NCBI GenBank assembly: GCA_903813345.2
Contig: CAIIXF020000009.1
Location: forward strand, 4,768,030 to 4,832,029
Direction: 5' to 3'
Source of the DNA: Owenia fusiformis
Lineage: Eukaryota; Annelida; Polychaeta; Sabellida; Oweniidae
DNA length: 64,000 nt
This document shows, piece after piece, positions 10,907 through 23,500 of the stretch. Each line of letters starts with the position of its first letter. Position 1 is the stretch's first letter. The translations under genes and the position numbers were made by a program. Under the pieces are notes generated by a model, which had not been told where the DNA came from, did not search any database, and saw only the letters and a list, made by a program, of their open reading frames with translations.

Positions 10907-13900
10907 CTGGAAAATATTATGAATGAAAGCTACATTTATGTAAGATACTGTAGAACATTTCATTATAGACAAAAGATTGGATTCCCTTGAAGAATGTCAA
11001 AAGATTGGATAAAACAGCCATATACGGGTCACTTACTTTAGGCAGGGCTCTCGCCAGGATTTTAGACTGTGGTGCAGCACCACACTCTATTTAGCTCCCT
11101 CCACACCCTATTTGCAAATCATGACTGTTTCCACAGTTCAAACTTGACCGAATATACAATAATAGCATGTAAAAAGGATAAAACATAACATAAGTATGAT
11201 TTATCACGATTGACAGTTATTCTGAAGATGTTATAGCACCACACCCTAAATATTTCCTGGTGAGAGCCCTGTAAGGTATTACAATATTATGTATGACAGC
11301 CTCATTTCATTCAAGACAACAGATTTAAAATTTAATGAATTAAAACATACATAATTTTTTGAGGTATTATCCCTCATGAATGGTCAATCATTGTTTAAAA
11401 GTGGTCACACTTAGAATAAAACAAAAAATAGCTTGCCTCGATGAAAGTGTTATTTTATTGAGCTTTGTGACCATGATGTGATCAACGTCATATAGACTGG
11501 AATGATGTATTTATAAGTAATGACAATTTCAAAAAAGGAAGACAAAAGAGGAAATAATGATCGATCAACTAGCTCCAGGTATAAGATGGGACAACGGGGA
11601 GCACTTGGATCAAATATATCATCAGCCTTTGAGATGACCCCCCTCCCCCCTCCCCCAAGCTGAAATTTCAAGCATCAGTTACAAAAATATTTCCCACTAT
11701 TAAGTATTATCATTGGCTTTCAAATCTCTTGATGGCCTATATATGATCAATGAGACAGAATCTTTTACATATTAAAGCTTCACCTAAAAATATGTGTGAT
11801 AAAGAAACTTTTAGTTGAATATGTCTATCAGAAAAATGAACATTCACTCTCAAATTGAAAACTTTTTTATTTATGAAACTATAATAAAGACTTGATTTGT
11901 GGAACCAAAGTTCTTGATCGATGCAATATTTCAGTTAACAATGACCAGAAAACATCAATAGAACAATATTTAATGTTCTCTACTTGATTTATATTACAGA
12001 CCAACATTAAAACCTGTTTATTAATATAAGATTGGCAGGTTTCACATTTTGAGGTATTTCAACATGGGAGTCTATGGTAAAATGGGATATGATATGGTTC
12101 AAATTGAGAGGTGTTCAGATTAGAGAGGTGTATTCTTACCTGTATGGATCATTGCATGGTTCATTAAAGACACCTTCCTATGAGTGGAAAATGGACATCT
12201 GTTGCATACAAATTCTTTAGGCTTCATTCCATGGACCCTTGCAATGTGTCGTTCCAAATCAGTATTACGATTACCACAGTAAGGACAAACTTCCCTTTCT
12301 TTTATGTGCACACTTCTGTAAATGGACATTTAAATCTGATTATTTATAATCTTCAAGCTTTCTTGGGATTGAAAGAATTGGAGGAAATAAAGTTTATTTG
12401 AGAAGAGGGGAGAAATATGATTTTCATTCTGAGAGAATGGTAATGATAAAGTTTATACAGAATGTGACTTGCACCAGCATTTTTCACCAAGAAATATAAA
12501 GGAACTTTTGTTTTTCAAAAGCAATTGATAAAATCTAGATTTTTGAGACAGGGTTACAACAAAGTTGAATTGAATTTTATTTTTCTATTTAACATTTGAT
12601 TTTTGGACATTACATCCCCATCCGCATCATCATCTAACAACGTTGTTAACAACGCTGTACAATACCGTTTCTAAAACAGCGTTGTACAACACCATTTAAC
12701 AACACTGTACAGTACCGTTTCTGAAACAACGTTGTAGGCCTACAGTGTTGTTTGAGATTGGCTGTGTATTAGTATGACAAGGGATACTTACTTCATATGG
12801 CGATTAAGGTTTCCTTTCGAAGTAAATCCCTGTTTACAGTCAGGGAATGGACATGGAAGCAGACTCTCTCCATCGTGTTCACACTCTATGTGAATCCTCA
12901 GTTCTTTATGTTTGTCATATTTTTTACCACACACAGGGCAGACGGCATATCTTTTACGATGCCTGGTACCTTTATGAGTGTACAGTTTCAATATCGTATT
13001 AAATAATTCTCCACATTTATCACAAACGAAAGTTGACTTTTTCGGCCCATGTTTTTCTTGCAAGTGGCTTTTAAGGTGCACATAACTAGCACGATCAAAC
13101 TTGCATTTTGGACACTTGTATTTTTTCTCTTCATGATGAAGCATATGTTTCTTTAATCTTTTCTCAACATCTGGCAGATCTTTTGTAGTTTTAAATCTTG
13201 CAGTCCATTTACACAAACCACACATGTATTTCTTATCTCCAACTTCATTGATTGTTATTTCATATTTACCAGCACAACGTTCTAAAATACGATCCCTCTT
13301 TTGAGCAAGATTTTCCCTTATCTTCCTTTTTATTGCACTTCTCCGCTGTCTATCCTCTCTATTCTTTTGTCTTTTGGCTTCTAGAAGTTGCTCTTCTTCA
13401 ATAGTGAGAGGTGCTGAGCAAATTAATTCTGGCTTTGCAGAACTTACTGTTTCTAATTCATTCCCTGGTTCACTTAATTCATCATCTTCTTCTCCTGTCA
13501 TGTCAACAATATCATCTTGTGCTAATTCACTTTTATTTTCATCAACAACTGCATCAGATGTACTCCTTGTTTCAATTAATTTGTTATGATCATTTTCATC
13601 GATTCCATCATTAAACTGAATGTTATCTATTGCTCCTTCACTTTCAGTTTCTCTGTGGCTTAAGATTCTGTCTAATGTGTCATTTACTGCAACTGCTTTG
13701 TCTGTTGCACCAACAGATATACCTGTCTTATCAAAGGATCCCAAACTCTTTTGAACATTTTCTTTGTTGCCCTGGTTGCCCTTGACCTTATTTTTATGTT
13801 TTGGTCCATTAGCTTTAGATCTCTTTGGATCTGTAGTGTTACACTCTGAATATATTGGTTGAAAGTGATCTTTTCCAGGATGACAACCCTGCTCTTTATG

Positions 13901-16440
13901 TAGTCTCAGTTCAACAGCCGACAGAAAGCCTCCACTACATGTGATACAGATAGTTATAGCCACCTTGAAATCCACCTCTGAAAATACATGTGATACATAT
14001 TACATATGATTATAGCCACTTTGAAATCAAACTCTGAAAATACATGTTAAACATATGGTTATAGCCACCTTGAAATCCACCTCTGAAAATAAATGTGATA
14101 CATATTACATATGATAATAGCTATTTTGAAATCCAGCTATGAAAATACAAGTGATACACAAAACTATAGCCACCTTAAAATCCAGCTCTGAAAATACAAC
14201 TGATACACAAAACTAAAGCCACCATAAAATCCAGCTCTGAAAATACAACTGATAAGCAAAACTATGGCCACCTTGGAATCCAGCTCTGAAAATACAACTG
14301 ATAAGCAAAACTATAGCCACTTTGAAATCGAGCTCTGAAAATACAAGCGATACGCAAACTATACCCACCTTGAAATCCAGCTCTGAAAATACAAGCGACA
14401 CACAAAACTATAGCCACTTTGAAATCCAGCTCCAAAATACAAGGGATACACAAAATTATAGCCACCTTGAAATCCAGCTCTGAAAATACAATATAGCTAC
14501 TTTGAAATCCAGCTTTGAAAACAAATGTGATACAGTCACCTTGCAGCCACTTTTCAAGTGCAATTATTTTACTCTATTCATTCAAGACACATACAGCAGT
14601 CCTGGTGAGTCAATAATTAGGCATCTCACTGACATAAACCCCTTTTCCTGGGTTCATTTAACATGTAAAAGGCAACCATATTTACCTGATTTTACTGTGA
14701 ATATTTTGTTTGGATTCAGCAGGAAGTCTGGGATGACTGTCATTTCTCTATGACTGATTCCTGGTTTTGCTAGATTGTTAGGGTAGTAACTAGTTATATT
14801 CTTCATACTTTGTTCAAAGTCATACCGAGATGGCATTTCATGGCCTGTTCTTGATGGAATCGGAGACAAATCTGGTCTGCAAAATAATAATTATGATAAC
14901 TTAAATTGTGTGCATGGTAAACATGATCATTGATGTACAATGTGCCTAGAGAAAACAATTCGACAGAAATGTTGATCTGTATGCAAATATTAGCCTGTTT
15001 TCATACACCTTCAACTTTTATCATAAAATCAGGTACCTTTATACATGTACATGTATATTTATTACCTTAGGCTTTAAAAATTAGAGTTGATAACAAAAAA
15101 TGACTCAGTCAGCTAAAGTGGTTCATCCTTCCATAGACATATATTAAAAAGGACAGAAGCTTATTCATCTTGCCAATGGGCTGTCCCCTCAGTTTTATGC
15201 GATTACGCACCCGCAGCATAATTCCGCATATTTTACCTTTGCCCGCATAATCCACAAACAAGCGCATAAAGTTGCATAAAAGACAAAAATCCCCACTAAC
15301 TTGCAAAAAATGCCAACTCGGCCATTGATTCATAGATTAACCTGGAATGAATATGTGTTACTTGAACAGTTTCTTATCAAAATAATGACCAAATTAAAAG
15401 AAATCATAGTTCTACATTCAAAACTTTTTAGCGGAGGTTCAGTGATGGGGTGTATTTTGCGGACAACGACCAGGATCCGGCAGTTTATCTCACTGCATGT
15501 ATATCATTTCGAAACAACAGCTATTAACGGTAGCTTTATTTTTAATCTATGATACTGATCCTAACTGTTTTTTCTGACTACGAATTCAACTGCCACATTC
15601 GTCAACTATCCGCCCTTTGCCCTTTTCACAACATACTTCCGGTCACGAAATTCGAAAAGGACGAGGTTTAGGAAGTGAGGCTCTGAATCTGACTCTGAAA
15701 TGACACTACTTTAGATGTGTTTCATTAAATATTTGGAATAAAAAGTATTATGAAGCACTGAAGCCTTCATTTCATTCAATTTCTTGTGTTAAATCGATCG
15801 CATATTTTTGCATAATTCAACAAAATGAAAATCGCATCAATTTGCATAATATCAAGAATTTTAAAAATTGCATCGCATAATTTGAGATTTTTTTTTGTGC
15901 ATAAAACTGAGGGGACAGAATGGGTTGGAACATCAAAATGACTGAATGGAAGAAGACCTAAGATTTGAAATACGAATACTGCATTTATGGACAAGGCATT
16001 AACATGAAAAATGTCACTACCTGCCATTTGTTACAGGTTCCAAATGCAGAACACTGAACACTAACTGCCGAATGCTGAAAACAAACTGGTGAACACTGTC
16101 TACAAAAAAAATCGAGACTATAGCAATATGTCATCATTTGTTGTGGTGACATAACAATATGCAAAAATTTTACATGTCTATAATCTGATAAGAAAAATAC
16201 AAATTTAACCTACTCAATTTTGATTTGTGGTATTTCAGATACAGATGGATTAGAGATGACCACTTTGAGTGTTGTTGTGTCTATTGGCTCTAGTTTAACT
16301 CGTGGGTTGAGATCTAAGCCTTCTACACATGCAGGATACTGCAACATAGCTTTCTTCTTTTGAGGTGTCCAATCAAAGAGGAACTCCTCCCGTAATTTGG
16401 GCATGGGCTTTCGCCGACTCTTTCGAACTGATTGTTCCAT
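10407..16440 (-). CDS. C2H2 zinc-finger protein, 5 exons, 759 aa
   Basis: Joining 16440-16214, 14876-14686, 13977-12792, 12315-12140 and 10906-10407 gives 2280 nt in one frame, with GT/AG at every intron. The product is a probable nuclear DNA-binding protein. Its N-terminus is basic (KSRRKP) and contains the sumoylation-type motifs VKLE and IKIE. There is one N-terminal finger (C-I-T-C, about 149-172), a long acidic linker rich in Asp/Glu, then fingers 2-10 in a block from about 390 to 640 and an isolated last finger (about 716-740). Finger 6 is completed across the exon 3/4 junction, and the TGMKPFKC linker across the exon 4/5 junction, which strongly supports the splice sites. Finger 7 is short (9 rather than 12 residues between Cys and His). 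No KRAB, BTB or SET domain was seen. The ortholog is not recognised. Confidence 0.88.
11044..11272. mobile_element. MITE in zinc-finger intron 4
   Basis: Termini CAGGGCTCTCGCCAGGA and TCCTGGTGAGAGCCCTG are inverted. The GTGGTGC / GCACCAC subterminal motif is inverted too. Length 229 bp, non-coding. The CAGGG ends resemble hAT elements, but a clean 8-bp target duplication was not seen. Confidence 0.65.
12020..12130. repeat. Pogo/Tigger-like element fragment
   Basis: Shares AACATGGGAGTC, AAAATGGGA and GAGGTGTTCAGATTAGAGAG-type sequence with the right end of the TIR element at 50513-52143, so it is a truncated relative. It abuts the donor site of zinc-finger exon 4. Confidence 0.6.
12140..12315 (-). 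CDS. Zinc-finger gene exon 4 (fingers 7-8)
   Basis: Acceptor TTTACAG then AAGTGTGCAC; donor ATACAG then GTAAGA. It completes finger 6 (SVH), then encodes the short finger 7 and finger 8, ending in MIHTG. A pogo-like repeat fragment ends only about 10 bp beyond its donor. Confidence 0.88.
12645..12745. repeat. Tandem pair of about 50-bp palindromic units
   Basis: Two copies of AACAACGCTGTACAATACCG, then TTTCTAAAACAGCGTTGT (second copy with a few changes). Each unit contains an inverted AACGCTGT / ACAGCGTT pair. It lies in zinc-finger intron 3. Confidence 0.6.
12792..13977 (-). CDS. Zinc-finger gene exon 3 (acidic linker and fingers 1-6)
   Basis: Acceptor TTTTCAG then AGGTGGATTTC; donor ATGAA then GTAAGT. 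It encodes residues 140-535: finger 1, an acidic low-complexity linker, a basic stretch (AIKRKIREN) and fingers 2-6. The acceptor lies at the edge of a 49-bp tandem array whose units copy the first 45 or so bases of this exon. Confidence 0.9.
13955..14530 (-). repeat. 49-bp tandem array spanning the exon 3 acceptor
   Basis: About 12 units of 48-56 bp. Each reads on the minus strand TTTTCAG-AG-CTGGATTTCAAGGTGG followed by TATAG and a CACTTGTA-type stretch. The first unit contains the real acceptor and the first codons of exon 3 (VDFKVAI...CITC). The others lie in intron 2 and keep TTTCAG, giving a series of potential acceptors. Since 49 mod 3 is 1, only every third unit would preserve the frame. 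Confidence 0.85.
14686..14876 (-). CDS. Zinc-finger gene exon 2
   Basis: Acceptor TTTTGCAG then ACCAGATTTG; donor TCAG then GTAAAT. It codes for residues 77-139 (PDLSPIPSRT onward), a linker without recognisable domain. Confidence 0.78.
15181..15918. mobile_element. TIR element with 6-bp target duplication
   Basis: Starts CTGTCCCCTCAGTTTTATGC and ends GCATAAAACTGAGGGGACAG, a perfect 20-bp inverted pair, flanked by AATGGG on both sides (15175-15180 and 15919-15924). The subterminal regions are rich in GCATAAT. The 738-bp interior has no recognisable transposase. It lies in zinc-finger intron 1. Confidence 0.85.
15991..16154 (+). mobile_element. Helentron-like (HINE/pearl-type) element, copy 1
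   Basis: Begins ACAAGGCATTAACATG then AAATGTCACTACCTGCC and ends with a hairpin-like TGTCATCA...GTGGTGACATAA. This is one of eight related copies in the window sharing both ends. It lies in intron 1 of the zinc-finger gene. Confidence 0.7.
16214..16440 (-). CDS. Zinc-finger gene exon 1
   Basis: ATG at 16440 opens residues 1-75 plus two bases of codon 76. The donor reads GA then GTAGGT. It encodes a basic start and the two psi-K-x-E motifs (VKLE, IKIE). Confidence 0.82.
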
Positions 16441-16916
16441 TTTGAAGTAGCTTTATTCACTTATCAATGTTCATTGCTTTCCTGAAAATAAATGAATGTG
16501 AATAAAATCCAAAAAGTTTGATTTATAATATCATTCAATCTTTCAAAAATATAAATTAATGTTTTGGTAAATACATGGTTGAATTTGAAATAATCTCATT
16601 GAGTTGCCCTAAAATTTCCAATACTGGACCAGATCCCCAAGTCTTAGAATAACTCTGTTTAAATGTGGTAGAAATGTATCCTGTGCATTGAATATTACAT
16701 TGAAAGAAATATATAGTGCTTCAAGACACTGAAACCCCTCTATCTAATTCAAGAATTGGCTGTTAAACTGGTTGTTATCTTGAAACAAGACTAAAATAAG
16801 TATGTTTTAAAAAGATATGACAACTTTTTTCATTTTTTATGCTTTGGTGAATGTAAACAAAAAAGGTTACTAGTAGTTCACTATACATGGCTTTTTAACT
16901 CTTTTATCCACAGGTA

Positions 16917-17415
16917 CTGTAAAACGGGTAATTTTGACACCGGGAAATTTTAGCGATTTTTCAATTTTAGGGGGTTTAGCGCGGGAAATTTTAGCGAAAT
17001 GAAGATTAATCTTTAAAAAATCAAATTAGCGAAATGCATTAGAAATTTTATCATTTATGGCAGAAGAATGAATAACGGACATGACAGAGGAATTATCAAA
17101 ATGTAAGACTTCTAACGCACATGGTATTGGTCCAAACTACTGTAATCTCATCTGACTAATCACAAAATCACGGTAGCATTTAAAATCGTTGATTTTTCGG
17201 TCCTAACTAATCTCATCTGACTCACCGGAAGTCGAGCACTGAACGAAAAGCTCCTTGAATACTAGTATTCATGTAGTTTCCCGGGAATTGGCAAATTTTA
17301 ACGCCTGGTTTATTTTAACGCCGGTTTATTTTAGCGAACTGAATTTTTAGCGAAACTATAGCGATCGCTAACAATCGCTAACAATTACCCCTCGCTAACA
17401 ATTCCCGTTTTACAG
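16917..17415. mobile_element. MITE with TA target duplication
   Basis: CTGTAAAACGGGTAATTTT at the left and AATTCCCGTTTTACAG at the right are inverted and flanked by TA. Repeated TTTTAGCG / CGCTAA motifs fill the arms. 499 bp, non-coding. Confidence 0.78.
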
Positions 17416-17634
17416 TATACAATATTTTTCCTGTACAAAGTACAATCAATTCCCTAGAGACTGTACTGCAATATCACATGCAGAACTAGGCTAGCTGTGA
17501 AACATCTCCATTTCCGTAGGGTAAAATTACCATTTTTACTGAAATGTGTGTAGTTATATTCTGTAGTAATGTCAACAAACCCAGTGCCAGACTCGTGGTC
17601 GGGGCTCTTATGTTTTTTCTTATTTCTGACATTG

Positions 17635-17758
17635 TTTAAGCAAATCAGGCTCACACCAATTCTTTAAGCAAATCAGGCTCACACCAATTCTTTAAGCAAA
17701 TCAGGCTCACACCAATTCTTTAAGCAAATCAGGCTCACACCAATTCTTTAAGTAAATC
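17635..17758. repeat. 28-bp tandem repeat
   Basis: Just over four copies of a 28-bp unit beginning TTTAAGCAAATCAGGCTCAC, nearly identical to each other. Confidence 0.9.
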
Positions 17759-18370
17759 TTGCGCATGGAATACGTTTAAAACAAAGTTGAATTTTTATCA
17801 AAATAATTACAGATTACTCATGATTTTACAATTTTCATCATACGACACCATTAGTACTTTAGTAGACTTAAGGGTGTTCTATTTACTCTTGTCATGAAAT
17901 TACAAGAGTAAACAGGTAAAGCTTTTTACTTGGTGTATTCAACTCAATCTTTTTTATACATGTTCCCTTCCCGGGCCTATATCACTGATTGTCCCAGGGT
18001 AGAAACCCAAGCCGTATTCTACCGTTAAACTCAATCACGACTCCAAGAAAATTCAGATTTAATAAAGAAAGCAGCATATTGAGCTTAACTTGCTGAACTA
18101 GCCTACACTTCTCAGCTCCAGTCCATGACTAAGTTTGGAACATAAATAAGGTCTATCGCTATGAAAAAGACATTCTGTCGCACATGTAATAAATTCTTAC
18201 CCCAGTGAATTAAGTGCTCTACTTTCTCCGTCCTGGAAAGTACAAATATAGTGGAATTTGTGTCTATAATGACCATTGGGAACTTAAAAATTTGAAGTGA
18301 TTTTCACATGTTATGCCGACCCTTCAAATGTTGAGGTGATTTTGGAGCCCAATTACATCGGCTGCAAGTG

Positions 18371-18390
18371 CAAGGAGGATTAGCTCCCAA
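18371..18390 (+). repeat. Isolated copy of the GGAGGATTGGCTCCCA motif
   Basis: CAAGGAGGATTAGCTCCCAA differs from the 5.05-5.94 kb copies by one internal base. It lies 80 bp left of the fold-back at 18470. Confidence 0.55.
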
Positions 18391-18469
18391 AATGCAACAT
18401 GACACGTGACAGCTTTCAAAATACAGTTCGGCCAGGGTATGAACTATGAAGCCTTGGATTCATTTATCA

Positions 18470-18871
18470 CGCGGTACAAACTTCGACCGTTAATTCAAAT
18501 TTTTGACCTACCAGGTGTTTGAAAATCAAGGATTGCGAGTCTCATACTGCACCGTTTTTCTTCAAACTTGTTCCATTCAAAGCAAAACAAAATTGCCTTT
18601 CTGTTGGTACATTGCTTTATTGAAGAGTCGATCGTTTTAGCAGTGTTTTGGTCCCCAGTTGTGAGAAGCCCTTCTCACAGCTGTGGACGTAAATGCCGCT
18701 GAAAGTAGGGACTCTGTATTGCAGAATAATGTACCAACAGAAAGGCATTTTTGTTATGCTTTGAATGGAACAAGTTTGAAGAAAAACGGTGCAGTATGAG
18801 ACATGCAATCCTTGATTTTCAAACACCTGGTAGGTCAAAAATTTAAATTAATGGTCGAAGTTTGTACCGCG
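18470..18871. mobile_element. Fold-back element, relative of 59370-62128
   Basis: Left arm from CGCGGTACAAACTTCGACCG pairs with right arm ending CGAAGTTTGTACCGCG. Arms are about 190 bp each around a short centre near 18665. The arms contain GTGTTTGAAAATCAAGGATT and CCGTTTTTCTTCAAACTTGT, both also present in the large element at 59.4-62.1 kb. It is a deleted member of that family. Confidence 0.8.
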
Positions 18872-19037
18872 TGTTTACATGTATGTGCTCTTAGAGTGAA
18901 CAGGAATTATTTTTCTACCATATTTGGGAGAGTTTGAGACATAAAACTTAGAATTTAGCTCATTGAGACCACAGGAACTTGTAGCACTATGATATGAAAT
19001 GCTTATATCTCATATCATAGTGAGCCATAGACATAGT

Positions 19038-20530
19038 CATGGGCGTAGCGCTATTTTTCTAAGTAGTACGCCACCACCACGGGAACAAGAGTTGAGTGAA
19101 TCAAAAAACGAGCATTCAGGTGGGTCTGCATCATTCACTCATCCTAGTATTCCGTGATTCCGCGTCGCCGCAGAAAAACCGCAGAAATTTGCATTTTCAT
19201 TTTTTTTGCAGAATTTTTGTTTTGGCACGAAATTTCGCGGAAAACATGATTTTTCCAGTCAACCATCCCATCTCATATTTGTCACTCACCTAAACACCCA
19301 AAGACTCCGCTCGTTTGTTGTCAGATACTTGTGTTTTGTCAGATTTTCAAGAGGAAATCTGAAATCTGTTTTAAATTCTCGAACTTCCGCCTTTGCACTT
19401 AGAGGTAAGACTGCGTCTAACATAATCACGAAATTTGAAACCGATGACTGTCCCTCGTAATTGTTTTGCAATAATATGTCTAATATTGTATTCTTTTGTA
19501 TTCTAACGCAATAAATCATGCTTCTTCTTCCGTTTTACTTCGTCATATATAAATAAACGACATCTGAATTCCCTGCATATTGATCTGGAATTTCGTGATA
19601 CTTCGAATTTCGTGATAGTTCACAAGTGAGCATTTGGTAAGTTTTGTCGCTAATTGATTAAAATTGCATCTGGTGTTATTACTGCAGTTGTCCATTATCG
19701 CTGAAGAAAGCAGCATGAGTGGAGTTCAAGAATTTTGAATTATTAATTTTTTGGAAAAAATTATTGATTTTAGCAAGAATTTCATTTTTTGCACATACTT
19801 GAACCGCAAAATTTCACTTTTCCCCGTGCAGAATTTGGTGCAGAATTTTAGATTTCATGCAGAATTTGGTGCAGAATTTGGCTTTTTCATGCAGAATTTC
19901 TGCGCAGAATTTGCATTTTTCTCATGCAGAAAACTAGGATGTGTGATCATGATAAACCATGCCATCTCAAATCTTCTCAGCCCTGAGATGCCATGATATA
20001 ATGAGCTTGATTTGGCGATCCAGGAGAGCCCAAAATTGAGGATTTTTTAGATCTTTCATCCCAGCTCATATTTCATCTAATTGGGGTCATTAAACTTGTG
20101 TACTGTGCCTGTTGTAATATCTGCTGTTAAATACAATGCCTATTATGTAATGTATTGACATTAAGGTAAATGATTACATGATAACAATCACACTTATTGA
20201 CAGTTATAACTTTTCCCATCTGATTTGCTCAGATCACAGAATATGCCTCATAATATCAGAGCATGTTTCAGGTTAGGTGCATTCATGCACCCTCTGGGTC
20301 TCTGAGGATCGTGTTGGCCCCTCTAATGCAAGTCCTTACGACAATCCAACGCATTAGAGGCGGTGTTCACCGTCTAGTTTCAGGTGAAACAGAAAGATGC
20401 TAGGAGTATCAGAATGGTGGGTCTGGGGGTTCTCCCCCAGGAAAATTTTGAAATTTGGTTGTATTTGGAGCGAATATGCAACCATCTGGTACGCCTGTGC
20501 GTACCCAGCGTACCGGGCGCTACGCCCATG
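19038..20530. mobile_element. MITE split by a nested insertion
   Basis: The outer ends CATGGGCGTAGCGC and GCGCTACGCCCATG, flanked by ATAGT on both sides, match the intact 193-bp MITE at 24358-24550. The two halves (19038-19128 and 20416-20530) are separated by about 1.3 kb of foreign sequence. Confidence 0.8.
19129..20415. mobile_element. Insertion nested inside the 19038-20530 MITE
   Basis: The junctions show the 10-bp direct repeat GGTGGGTCTG (19119-19128 and 20416-20425), which is single in the intact relative, so it is the likely target duplication. The insert contains many TGCAGAATTT repeats (19820-19930), an inverted ATCCTAGT / ACTAGGAT pair (19141 and 19940) and a small palindrome near 20315-20360. 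No transposase was recognised. Confidence 0.6.
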
Positions 20531-23500
20531 ATAGTGCTTCAAAAAAATACAAGTTTTGATGGGTGAAAACTAAGTTTCCCAGTGTAAAGAAATGTTATGC
20601 CAAAAGGAGCTCGACCTAGCTTATTGCCCATTATACAGGCAGAGATCTTTTGAAATATATGCTAAAAGTTACGCAAGTATATACAAGCTTTATATCTCTT
20701 ACATGTTCTCATACTTACAGATTTTGCTAAAATAACTTGGGTGCTTCGAATTATTTTTACTTTTTTCACAACCAACAAGGAGTGAAGTGATACAACTATT
20801 TCATTGGCCAAATGATCTGTGACACGCCACTAACAAATAATTCGTCTGCTAGGACAAAGGCTACCGTGCCTCTCTACCGTATCTCCTCAATATAGCGCAC
20901 CACAATTTCAAGTATAAAGTTTTGAATGGTCATGGCATCAAATTAGTCAGGTTTTACTGAATATTGAAGACATTGTACATTGTAGTAATTATAATAGGAC
21001 ATGTTTGTTTGTTTATATCCAATGTTTTGAGGACAAAAATCTTGCGGGTAGTCTATATCACAAATAGGTGATGAAGTTTGAGTGCAAGAGATATACAGGG
21101 TGTCAAGTTAAGTTACACAGACTTTGTATTGTAATGTAGACTTTAACAAAAACTGTCCCAATAAAGAATATTGGCCCAGTCCAACAATTATCTAAAAAAC
21201 AATGCAAATGGGAGGCACTTCGCAAGAGTTACTATATTTCCCTAAGAATATATACCCTCGACCCCCTAAACCTTGCAACATACCACTCATTTATCCAAAT
21301 GACTAACAAATTGATTATTCAATCTGCTAACTGCTGAGTGATGATAGATGTAAATAGCCTAGTGATAACGGAACATGATAGTATTTTCATGTATCTATAG
21401 GGAAGCAGAATCCTGCATTCTCATTCTGATATTGAGCATTTTGTAACTATATGATTTTCTGAGGAATGACAATTAAAAATAAAAATTTGATACAACTGTT
21501 TTAGATTTCTTAGTTCTTATTCTTTCATAGAAGCAGCATTGTAAGATTTATAGATTGGATGACATCAGTTTATGCCTGGATCTATCATGTCTATAGATAA
21601 GGCTTTGCAGTATTTTCATATGATATATTGCAGTACTATCATAGGATTAACAAGGCATTAACATGACAAAATGTCACCACCTAGTTGCTCACAATATTAA
21701 GTTCAATCTTCAGATCTAAATACCTTTTTGACCTCGAGAAGGTCCATTGAAGGTCAAATCTCAAATTTAAAGTCAGATTTTAGCTTTTAAGAACTTGTAG
21801 ATGATTTTGTTACAGACGCCAGATGCCAACCACCAACCCCAGTCAAAAAACGGAGACCATAACAATATGTCACCAAATAAAAAAAATCCAAATTGGTTTC
21901 TGTTTTACCCAGTGTGATTTAGATAGGACATGGGACATGTGGGATATAATAATTGAATCAGTTTCAGTTGTTTGAACAACATTTTGGGGACACTTTTGGG
22001 GAGATAATCTTTTGCCTCCAAGAAGTCTGGGTACCTCTTGCTTTCTACAATTTCCTCCTGGGAGAACCCCCACTTGGTGGAAATTCTGCTATCTTCAAAA
22101 GCTTCATTTTTTCAAGAGATGACAAGCAATATAATTCTGATAATAATGAATAAATTTAAAATGAATTTACACAGAAATGTAATTCTGTTTTATATAAAAT
22201 ATCTTTATTTATCTACAATTTACATTAATATAATGCATAATATACAAGTACATATTATTATGTTATTACACAAGTCCTATTCCACACTTCATTAAATATA
22301 CTCCACTGGCAAATTGAGACTATGGAGGTTGCACAAAACATGGCATCCCTTGAGCCAAGTGCGCCATCCGGTGAAATGAGAGGGTGCCATGATTTGTGAT
22401 ATACCCTTGTTAAGATTGAATACATACATTAATATTATTTCGTTTTAATGTAGGATAAATGTACTTCCATGTTGTAGATAACATTGATATACACTTTTTT
22501 TGATTCAATATTGCCCAAAGGCAAACATAAATAAATGTCGCCTTTTTATACATCACTACCATGTTTGTTCAGAAAAAACAAAAAATAACAAAAAATAAAA
22601 TAAAACCTCACTCCCTCCTTCCACCAAAAACTCAGCAAAATAAAAAACATGAACTTTATTTAAGTAATTTGGACCTATAGACCCCATGGTTGTCCTTATA
22701 CACATAGTAGTTACTATGTATAGACCCTCTATGGAAAATTGGAAATACAGTAAGAAATGAACTGAAATACAGGCTCCAAAATTCCATCACATTTGTGGTT
22801 ATTCCAAAATGAGTGTGTAACACTTTTGGGTCACCCTGTAAAAAGTAAATATCCCAATTTAAAACAGAGAATAATTATCATCAGCCATCACTAACATGGC
22901 ACAGGCTACACAAGAATCAATAGATATTATACTACACATATAAAATCATTCATTCAACAGAGGCTCAACCAGTATTATGAATTAATTAATTTTGGCTCAC
23001 TTGTAATATTATATATGAGGCTTATAAGTTATAATAACATTCAATATTTAAAATTTGTAATTGATTTACTCATATTTGAAACCTGAATATACATCATGTT
23101 CATGACACCATACAGTTTTCAAATAACCATGAACATTTACATTATAATAATCATGATGAATTGTACAGGTATTTTGATGAATTTCAAAGTGCGAGACTGT
23201 GCCAAAATAACCATGGTTACCGTATATTAGATAATTTTTAGCATTTCAAAGATGTTACTTTTCTAAATGGTATTTACATAAATACATTTTGATACCAGTG
23301 TCATACTGTAATGTTTTAAAATAAAGCCCAGACCAGAATTCTTAATATTTCATACAGTCATTGTAATTACAGACCCGTGCTTCACTTAAAAAAGTAAACT
23401 TTTCAATGTGTTGAAAATCTGGTCATTTAACGTCACACAAAATTAACAAACAATGGTAAACCCAGTCTTATTTCTTTTTCTCAAAGTCAATAACAGAATT

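Noticed and set aside
13955-14530. Possible CRISPR array
   Set aside because: Units are contiguous 49-bp tandem copies without unique spacers, in a spliced eukaryotic gene.
21094-22845. TACAGGGTGTC (21094) and GGGTCACCCTGTA (about 22830) as the ends of one 1.75-kb transposon
   Set aside because: The inverted similarity stops after about 9 bp and the adjacent sequences differ, so they are more likely ends of different families.
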